A stretch of DNA of 64,000 nt from Phytobacter ursingii (GTDB lineage: Bacteria; Pseudomonadota; Gammaproteobacteria; Enterobacterales; Enterobacteriaceae): positions 62,001 through 126,000 of the forward strand of contig CABDWT010000019.1 of NCBI GenBank assembly GCA_901456055.1. The letters are read 5' to 3'. The notes under the pieces were generated by a model. The model searched no databases. It was not told where the DNA came from and saw only the letters and a list, made by a program, of their open reading frames with translations. The position numbers and the translations under genes are program-made. Below, one piece after another: positions 58,286-64,000 of the stretch (positions are counted from its first letter, which is position 1; the number at the start of each line of letters is the position of its first letter).

Positions 58286-58894
58286 ATGTTGGAAAATCTG
58301 AATTACACGCTGTTCGCGATGATCAACGCCACGCCGGACTCCCCCGCATGGATGATTACCGCCGCACGGTTTATCGCCAACGATGTCATCAGCATCGTGC
58401 CGTTACTTGCCGTAGCGCTTTGGCTCTGGGGGCCGCGTAAACAGCTTAACGCACAGCGCCAGTTAGTCATTAAAGTCACCATGGCGATGGCTATCAGCAT
58501 GAGCCTGTCGCTATTGCTGGGGCATCTCTTCCCCCACAACCGTCCGTTTGTCGATCATGTCGGTTACAACTTTCTGCCCCATTCACCGGATTACTCGTTC
58601 CCGAGCGATCACGGTACGGTCATTTTTACCTTTGCCATTGCCTTCATTGCCTGGCATCGGGCCTGGTCCGGCGCGGTGCTGATGCTGGTTGCGCTGGCGA
58701 TTGCCTGGTCTCGTGTTTACGTGGGCGTACACTGGCCACTCGATATGGTTGGCGGTCTGTTTGTTGGCCTGTGTGGTTGTCTGAGCGCACAGATACTGTG
58801 GCAGATCTTCGGCCCGGGACTGCACCGCACGTTACAGCATCTTTACCGCCTCTGTTTTGCCTTTCCGATTCGCCGGGGCTGGGTACGTGACTAA
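58286..58894 (+). CDS. ybjG: YbjG, undecaprenyl-diphosphate phosphatase (PAP2 family)
   Basis: YbjG recycles undecaprenyl pyrophosphate for cell-wall synthesis at the membrane. The 202-residue product has the PAP2 motifs: HNRPF, FPSDHGTV with the catalytic His, and SRVYVGVHWPLDMVGG. The ATG at 58286 (MLENLNYTLFAMINATPDS) matches E. coli and has an AGGAG-like stretch (GGAGCC) upstream. A terminator follows at 58920-58946. Confidence 0.96.
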   Translation: MLENLNYTLFAMINATPDSPAWMITAARFIANDVISIVPLLAVALWLWGPRKQLNAQRQLVIKVTMAMAISMSLSLLLGHLFPHNRPFVDHVGYNFLPHSPDYSFPSDHGTVIFTFAIAFIAWHRAWSGAVLMLVALAIAWSRVYVGVHWPLDMVGGLFVGLCGCLSAQILWQIFGPGLHRTLQHLYRLCFAFPIRRGWVRD

Positions 58895-58919
58895 GCCCGG
58901 CGGCAAAGGTAAGATGAAC

Positions 58920-58946
58920 GCCCTGCTAAATGCGGGGCTTTCTTTT
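58920..58946 (+). terminator. Terminator between ybjG and deoR
   Basis: The stem GCCCTGC / GCGGGGC with one mismatch and a 5-base loop is followed by TTTCTTTT. It ends 14 bases before the deoR start codon, so deoR must be read from transcripts that pass it or start very close by. Confidence 0.6.
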
Positions 58947-58959
58947 ATTCAGGGGTCCT

Positions 58960-59718
58960 ATGGAAACAAGACGTGACGAACGGATAAGCCAGTTACTGTC
59001 GGCGCTCAAGCGCAGCGATAAGCTGCATCTGAAAGAAGCCGCCACCCTTCTGGGTGTTTCAGAAATGACGATTCGCCGCGATCTCAGCGCTAACAGCGCG
59101 CCGGTTGTGCTACTGGGCGGCTATATCGTACTTGAACCGCGCATCGCCAGCCATTATCTGCTAAGCGATCAGAAAACCCGTCTGGTCGATGAAAAACGCC
59201 GTGCGGCAGAGTTAGCCGCGAAACTGGTGCAGCCTCACCAAATGGTGTTCTTTGACTGCGGCACGACTACTCCCTGGATTATTGAAGCCATTCCGGCCGA
59301 CCTGCCGTTTACCGGGGTGTGCTACTCCCTGAATACTTTTCTTGCCTTACAGGAAAAGCCGCTGTGCCGCGCCATCTTAAGCGGCGGCGAATTTCACGCC
59401 AGTAATGCCATTTTTCAACCGCTCAATTTCAAAGAGACGCTGAGCTATCTGCGCCCGGATATGGCCTTTTATTCTGCCGCAGGGGTTCACGTTGAGCAGG
59501 GCGTTACCTGCTTTAATCTGGAAGAGTTGCCGCTTAAACAGTGGGCGATGGCCAGCGCGCAATTTCATGTACTGGTAGTCGATCACAGTAAGTTCGGCAA
59601 AGTGCGTCCGGCATGCATGGGCGATTTACGCCATTTTAATGCCATCGTCAGCGACTGCCGCCCGGACGAGGCGCTGGTTGAGTTCGCCAAAGCCGAGCAG
59701 ATCAAACTGGTCTTCTGA
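58960..59718 (+). CDS. deoR: DeoR, deoxyribose-5-phosphate-responsive repressor
   Basis: DeoR represses the deoCABD and nupG genes and is released by deoxyribose-5-phosphate. The 252-residue product has the N-terminal helix-turn-helix (LKEAATLLGVSEMTIRRDLS) and a sugar-phosphate-binding domain with FFDCGTTTPWI. The ATG at 58960 matches the E. coli start and length. A GC hairpin (59719-59739) follows without a T run. Confidence 0.97.
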   Translation: METRRDERISQLLSALKRSDKLHLKEAATLLGVSEMTIRRDLSANSAPVVLLGGYIVLEPRIASHYLLSDQKTRLVDEKRRAAELAAKLVQPHQMVFFDCGTTTPWIIEAIPADLPFTGVCYSLNTFLALQEKPLCRAILSGGEFHASNAIFQPLNFKETLSYLRPDMAFYSAAGVHVEQGVTCFNLEELPLKQWAMASAQFHVLVVDHSKFGKVRPACMGDLRHFNAIVSDCRPDEALVEFAKAEQIKLVF

Positions 59719-59771
59719 CCGTGCCCGCAAGGGGCACGGTGTCTGGTCGATGTTAAACAGCCCCATGCATC

Positions 59772-59824
59772 TTGAAATTATAAGCTGTAGCTTATAATAT
59801 TCATGTATAAGTTACAGCTTATAC
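59772..59824 (+). promoter_or_regulatory. Promoter and palindromic operators of the toxin-antitoxin pair
   Basis: A perfect palindrome with 10-bp arms ATTATAAGCT / AGCTTATAAT (59777-59798) covers a consensus -10 box TATAAT (59793-59798). A TTGAAA -35-like box lies at 59772-59777, with a short 15-base spacer. A second inverted repeat GTATAAG / CTTATAC (59805-59824) lies just before the ribosome-binding site GGAGAGG. Two similar sites at the promoter suit autorepression by the antitoxin. Confidence 0.75.
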
Positions 59825-59836
59825 AGGGAGAGGTAA

Positions 59837-60193
59837 ATGTGGACTGTGATTTTTAGCCAGCGTTTCGATGACTGGCTAAAGGAGCAAGAAGAAGATCTTC
59901 AGGAAAAGGTATTAGCAGATTTGGGAATATTGAAGGTGTACGGGCCGGATTTGCCCCGCCCCTATGCTGATACAATCAAAGGCTCACAATATAAGAATAT
60001 GAAAGAGCTGCGTGTACAGTTTTCAGGCAAACCCATTCGGGCATTTTATGCTTTTGACCCCATTCGACAGGCTATCGTGCTGTGCGCTGGCGATAAGAGC
60101 AATGACAAACGCTTTTACGACAGAATGATACGCATAGCTGATGATGAATTCACAGCGCACCTCGCTAAACAGAAAAAGGAGAGCAAACAATGA
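59837..60193 (+). CDS. HigB/RelE-type toxin (phage Gp49-like family)
   Basis: The 118-residue product is a RelE/HigB-fold protein with the family segments LPRPYADTIKGSQYKNMKELRV and YAFDPIRQAIVLCAGDKSN. Such toxins cleave mRNA, mostly on the ribosome. It is the first gene of a pair and overlaps the antitoxin start by four bases. The toxin-first order is typical of HigBA. E. coli K-12 has no such pair between deoR and dacC. Confidence 0.88.
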   Translation: MWTVIFSQRFDDWLKEQEEDLQEKVLADLGILKVYGPDLPRPYADTIKGSQYKNMKELRVQFSGKPIRAFYAFDPIRQAIVLCAGDKSNDKRFYDRMIRIADDEFTAHLAKQKKESKQ

Positions 60194-60489
60194 GAACCTT
60201 AGATGAAGTAATCGCGGGTCGCTCCCCTGAGAGCCAGGCTCGAATTAAAGAAATGACTGATGAAAGGGTTTTAGAGGTCGGGCTTCAAATGATTCGTGAG
60301 GAACTTCAGTTATCACAAAAGGCGCTGGCCGATGCAATGGGCGTTCGTCAGCCTGCTATCGCTCAGATTGAACAGCGTGGGAACGATCTCAAAATCGCCA
60401 CACTTAAACGCTATGTCGAGGCAATGGGAGGGAAATTAAGTTTAGATGTCGAGCTTCCAACCGGAAAACGCGTTGCCTTTCACATTTGA
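60190..60489 (+). CDS. HigA-like antitoxin with XRE helix-turn-helix
   Basis: The 99-residue product has a central helix-turn-helix (LSQKALADAMGVRQPAIAQIEQ). It is the cognate antitoxin of the preceding toxin and probably binds the palindromes at 59777-59824. Its start overlaps the toxin stop (ATGA). Confidence 0.88.
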   Translation: MRTLDEVIAGRSPESQARIKEMTDERVLEVGLQMIREELQLSQKALADAMGVRQPAIAQIEQRGNDLKIATLKRYVEAMGGKLSLDVELPTGKRVAFHI

Positions 60490-60505
60490 CCCTTAAGTAA
60501 CTCAT

Positions 60506-60546
60506 GCAAAACCCGCTAAAAATGACGGCGGGTTCTGCATTTTGCT
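60506..60546. terminator. Terminator between the antitoxin and dacC
   Basis: The stem GCA..ACCCGC / GCGGGT..TGC is followed by a T-rich stretch. It lies between convergent genes. Confidence 0.55.
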
Positions 60547-60559
60547 CAAGCCATAAATA

Positions 60560-61759
60560 TCAGGCGAACCAGCCAAACCACTGGTGGAATTTCATCAGGA
60601 CAAAGTCCCACATCCGGCCAAAGAACCCGGCCTCTTCCACCGCTTCCATCACAATAAGCGGACGCTTCTCAATGGTCTGTCCGTTAAGCTGAAAATCAAT
60701 GGTACCGACAACCTGCCCCTGTTTAAGCGGCGCGGTAAGCTGCGGTTCAGTTAAGGTGTAAGAGGCTTTCAGGTTTTTCAGTTGCCCTTTTGGAATGGTG
60801 ACAGATCCGGCCTCTCCTGCCCCCAGTTTTGCCTCGCTTTGCGCGCCAAACCAGACGCGTTGATTCACAAAGGTGGCGTCAGGTTTGATAGGCGTAACCG
60901 TTTCGAAGAAGCGGAACCCCCAGGTCAGCAGCTTTTCCGACTCGTTAAAACGAATGCGGTCGGTTTTCGCCCCCAGTACCACGGAAATCAGGCGCATGTC
61001 ACCCATCGTTGCCGACGCCACCAGGTTGTAACCCGCGCCATCCGTCGTGCCGGTTTTCATCCCGTCGACATTCATGCTGGTACTCCACAGCAGACGGTTG
61101 CGGTTCGGCTGACGAATTTTGTTGAAGGTAAACTCTTTTTCTTTGTGGATCGCATACTCGTCCGGAACGTCGTGAATCAACGCCTTACCGAGCAGCGCCA
61201 TATCACGTGCGGTACTGAACTGCCCCGGCGCGTCCAGTCCGTGGACGGTCTTGAACGTGGTGTTGGTCAGGCCCAGTTTTTGCGAGTAGCTGTTCATCAG
61301 GCTGACGAAAGAATCCTGGCTACCCGCCACGAAATCGGCAATCGCGATACTGGCGTCGTTACCGGACTGAATAATGACCCCTTTATTGAGGTCAGCCACC
61401 GAAACCTGATCGCCTGGCTTGAGGAACATCAGTGAAGAGCCACGTAACGCAGGATTTCCGGTGGCCCAGGCATCTTTACCCACCGTCACGGTGTCGGTCA
61501 GGTGAATCTTTCCTGCCTTTAACGCTTGCCCGACAACGTAACTGGTCATTAATTTGGTGAGGCTGGCAGGGTCCAGTTTCTCATCGGCATTCCCTTCTGC
61601 CAGCACCTTACCGCTGGCGTAATCCATGAGGATCCAGGCGCGGGCATCGACAGGCGGAGCCTCCGGCGCTTGTTCCACTGCATACGAAGAAGGTGAAAAG
61701 AGAACGATCAATGCGGCTCCCGCCGCCAGGCCGCGTGAAAATAAAGAAAAATGCGTCAT
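60560..61759 (-). CDS. dacC: DacC, D-alanyl-D-alanine carboxypeptidase (PBP6)
   Basis: DacC removes the terminal D-Ala from peptidoglycan peptides in the periplasm. The 399-residue product has a signal peptide (ending SSYA-V), SxxK motif SLTK, SGN motif and KTGT motif, a C-terminal beta domain and an amphipathic membrane anchor ([20 protein letters not shown]). The ATG at 61759 aligns with E. coli; the upstream in-frame stretch (to 61882) is not conserved. Confidence 0.97.
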   Translation of the reverse strand: MTHFSLFSRGLAAGAALIVLFSPSSYAVEQAPEAPPVDARAWILMDYASGKVLAEGNADEKLDPASLTKLMTSYVVGQALKAGKIHLTDTVTVGKDAWATGNPALRGSSLMFLKPGDQVSVADLNKGVIIQSGNDASIAIADFVAGSQDSFVSLMNSYSQKLGLTNTTFKTVHGLDAPGQFSTARDMALLGKALIHDVPDEYAIHKEKEFTFNKIRQPNRNRLLWSTSMNVDGMKTGTTDGAGYNLVASATMGDMRLISVVLGAKTDRIRFNESEKLLTWGFRFFETVTPIKPDATFVNQRVWFGAQSEAKLGAGEAGSVTIPKGQLKNLKASYTLTEPQLTAPLKQGQVVGTIDFQLNGQTIEKRPLIVMEAVEEAGFFGRMWDFVLMKFHQWFGWFA

Positions 61760-61988
61760 ATAGGCCACCCAGGTATCCATTCTGAAATCAACGTCGCACC
61801 ACCGTGCAGCAACAAGCCGTGAGTAATAGCGCATAACCAGCGTGAATAAAAGCACTGGAAAGTAAAGTTTATGCAATAACATATTGTTGTGCTCTGGCGC
61901 GTGGATAATTTTGTAAATCGTTGCCAGAACGTTAACTTTATCTCAACATGGAAGGCCTCAGACAGGATGGTAAACGTAAGGGGGTAAC

Positions 61989-62615
61989 ATGATTACGCTA
62001 TGGGGCAGAAATAACTCATCCAACGTCAAAAAAGTGCGCTGGATACTCGAAGAGCTGGAACTGCCATACGAACATATTCTCGCAGGCGGCGCGTTTGGTC
62101 TGAACCGGGAAGCAGAATTTCTGGCAATGAATCCCAACGGCCTGGTGCCATTGTTGCGCGATGACGAAACGGATGTCCTCCTGTGGGAATCCAATACCAT
62201 TGTTCGCTACCTGGCCGCACAGTACGGCCAACGTCGCCTGTGGAATGATGAACCTGCCGTACGCGCGCAGGGGGAAAAATGGATGGACTGGGCACTGTCC
62301 ACGCTGGCGCCGAAGCACGGTATTTTGCTGGTAGGCCTGGTGCGTACGCCCGTCGAAAAACGCGACAATGCGGCCATCGAAGCGGGCATCAACGCCTGTG
62401 AAGCGCTCTTTGCCATGCTTGACGACGCGCTGGCGCATCAGACGTGGCTCTCCGGCGCGGAATTCGGCCCGGGTGACATTGCCGTCGCGCCCTTCATCTA
62501 TAACCTCTATAACATCGGTCTGAGCTGGACACCACGCCCACACCTTGAGCGCTGGTACCAGACGCTGACGCAGCGCCCGGCGTTTCGTGACGTGGTCATG
62601 ATTCCGGTAACCTGA
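61989..62615 (+). CDS. gstB: GstB, glutathione S-transferase
   Basis: The 208-residue product has an N-terminal thioredoxin-like GST domain ([29 protein letters not shown], the [10 protein letters not shown] glutathione-binding segment) and a C-terminal helical domain. E. coli GstB acts on bromoacetate and other small electrophiles. It is placed as in E. coli, between dacC and yliI. Confidence 0.96.
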   Translation: MITLWGRNNSSNVKKVRWILEELELPYEHILAGGAFGLNREAEFLAMNPNGLVPLLRDDETDVLLWESNTIVRYLAAQYGQRRLWNDEPAVRAQGEKWMDWALSTLAPKHGILLVGLVRTPVEKRDNAAIEAGINACEALFAMLDDALAHQTWLSGAEFGPGDIAVAPFIYNLYNIGLSWTPRPHLERWYQTLTQRPAFRDVVMIPVT

Positions 62616-62634
62616 TAAGCCTGCCCGGTGTCAC

Positions 62635-63750
62635 TTACCGCGCCGGGCTGACTTTCAGCAGTTCCCCGTCTGACGCATCGGTCAGCACATACAGATAGCC
62701 ATCCGGCCCGACGCGCACATCGCGAATACGCGCCTTGCGCTCTTTAAGGATGCGTCCGTCTTCACGCACCGTATTTCCGTTTACGCTCATCACGATGACA
62801 TCTTCATCTTTCAACGCACCGATAAAGAGTTTGTTTTTCCATTCGGGAAACACATCCGCGTTATAGAATGCCATGCCGCTGATAGCTGGAGATTTTTTCC
62901 AGTAGAAAATGGGTTGCTCAGTCCCCTCGACCTTGCCGCCTTTCGCCTCGGGGATAGGCAATCCGCTGTAATTTATTCCCCAGGTCGCCAGCGGCCAGCC
63001 GTAATTTTTCCCTTTCCCGGCAATATTGATTTCATCGCCGCCGCGCGGACCATGTTCATGCATCCACAGGGCATGACTCCATGGGTTCATCGCCATCCCC
63101 TGCGGGTTACGAAGCCCGTATGCCCAGATTTCCGGTCGCGCGCCAGACTTGCCGACGAAGGGATTATCCGGCGGGACTTTACCCTCGTCGGTCAGGCGAA
63201 CCAGCTTACCCTGTAATTTGTCGAGATCTTGCGCGGTGGGACGCTGGTTATTTTCCCCAAGCGCAATCCACAGGTAGCCTTTACCGTCAAATACAATGCG
63301 TCCGCCAAAGTGATTGCCGGTCGACAATTTTGGCTGCTGGCGAAATACCACCTGAAAAGCGTCAAGATGTTTTGCATCTTCGCTAAGACGGCCATATCCC
63401 ACAACCGTGCCCGCTTTGCCGTCCTGCCCGGCTTCGGCATAGCTCAACCAGACCCGACGCGACTGAGGAAAATCCGGCGCCAGCACCACATCCAACAGCC
63501 CGCCTTGCGCGTTAGCCCATACCTTCGGAATGCCGGTTATCGGGTCAGAAAGGCCTTTCCCGGGTAGCCATTGCCGTAGCTGTCCGCCGCGCATCGTTAT
63601 CAACATGCCCTGATCGCCGGGCAAAAAAGCCAGAGACCAGGGGTGATCGAGTTTGGTTTGTAATACCTCAACCTTAACGGGTGCGGGCGCCGCCATGACA
63701 GAGGCAGAAAGGAATATCGCAGGAATAATAAACGCAGCGGAACGATGCAT
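62635..63750 (-). CDS. yliI: YliI, PQQ-dependent soluble aldose sugar dehydrogenase
   Basis: The 371-residue product has a Sec signal peptide (ending VMA-A) and a six-bladed beta-propeller of the soluble glucose dehydrogenase family, with HPWSLAFLP, TGNHFGGRIVFD and GLRNPQGMAMNPW segments. E. coli YliI (Asd) oxidises aldoses in the periplasm when supplied with PQQ. It is the same length and position as in E. coli. Confidence 0.96.
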   Translation of the reverse strand: MHRSAAFIIPAIFLSASVMAAPAPVKVEVLQTKLDHPWSLAFLPGDQGMLITMRGGQLRQWLPGKGLSDPITGIPKVWANAQGGLLDVVLAPDFPQSRRVWLSYAEAGQDGKAGTVVGYGRLSEDAKHLDAFQVVFRQQPKLSTGNHFGGRIVFDGKGYLWIALGENNQRPTAQDLDKLQGKLVRLTDEGKVPPDNPFVGKSGARPEIWAYGLRNPQGMAMNPWSHALWMHEHGPRGGDEINIAGKGKNYGWPLATWGINYSGLPIPEAKGGKVEGTEQPIFYWKKSPAISGMAFYNADVFPEWKNKLFIGALKDEDVIVMSVNGNTVREDGRILKERKARIRDVRVGPDGYLYVLTDASDGELLKVSPAR

Positions 63751-63858
63751 GACGCACTCCTTTATTCATGGTTTGCATAAAGGGTAGCCAGCACGGCCGG
63801 GCAAAAGGGGATTTTTACAAAAGCTTAAAAAGAAAGGGGGGAGTGGCCTCCCCCTCGT

Positions 63859-64000
63859 TTAGATTTCGGCGAGCGGTACATGTTCGCAAAGATATTTGAT
63901 ACTGAAATTCAGCACATTAAAGGCTCTTTCCAGTTTCTCGACATTCACCGCTATATAGGTTGGGCAATCCTGACGCCCGCTTAACAGGCAAACCGCCACG
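63859..64000 (-). CDS. bssR: BssR, biofilm regulator (3' end only)
   Basis: The minus strand encodes at least 46 residues up to a stop at 63859. They include VAVCLLSGRQDCPTYIAVNV and KLERAFNVLNFSIKYL, which align with the C-terminal third of E. coli BssR (AAVCLMSGHHDCPTVITVNA). The start lies beyond the window. BssR (YliH) affects biofilm formation through indole and AI-2-linked signals. Position next to yliI agrees. Confidence 0.85.
   Translation of the reverse strand, partial: VAVCLLSGRQDCPTYIAVNVEKLERAFNVLNFSIKYLCEHVPLAEI

Overview
This window is a chromosomal segment of a member of the Enterobacteriaceae. Gene order and protein sequences follow the Escherichia coli K-12 cydC to bssR interval almost gene for gene, but with enough divergence to point to a related genus. 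Citrobacter or a near relative is my inference; nothing in the window proves the genus. The core is GC-rich and is broken by a few plugs of accessory DNA, one of them clearly AT-rich.

Layout: cydC (5' end outside the window), aat and infA; clpA and clpS facing them; cspD; the MacAB efflux pair; ybjX and ybjD; aqpZ; the NO-stress pair hcp-hcr with an NsrR-like site; a DoxX-family gene; poxB, ltaE, ybjT and ybjS; amiD, ybjQ and ybjP; the arginine transporter artPIQM and artJ. A two-component system, a Met/Lys-rich secreted peptide and an unknown membrane protein sit between artJ and rlmC. Then come rlmC, ybjO, the putrescine operon potFGHI, ybjN-rimK-nfsA, grxA, ybjM, ybjL and the small RNA gene rybB.

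Immediately after rybB lies an AT-rich island of about 3.9 kb (42610-46500). It holds a PIN-like (DUF4935-type) protein gene and an HNH-type endonuclease gene. The PIN gene is bracketed by two direct copies of the 3' half of a tRNA-Ile(CAU)-like sequence, each starting at the anticodon loop, as expected for integrase attachment sites. No integrase is present. Core order resumes with rcdA, ybjJ and ybjH.

Between ybjH and mdfA, where E. coli has ybjI, there is a second plug. It contains an RND pump with its adaptor, a sensor kinase, a response regulator reduced to a 32-codon in-frame remnant, a MipA/OmpV-type outer-membrane protein, the C-terminal stub of an AraC-type regulator and a ScsC/DsbA-like thiol protein. 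The window ends with mdfA, ybjG, deoR, a HigBA-like toxin-antitoxin pair, dacC, gstB, yliI and the 3' end of bssR.

Compared with E. coli K-12 (from memory), serW, lysO, ybjC and ybjI are missing from their usual places. GrxA carries CPQC instead of the usual CPYC active site.
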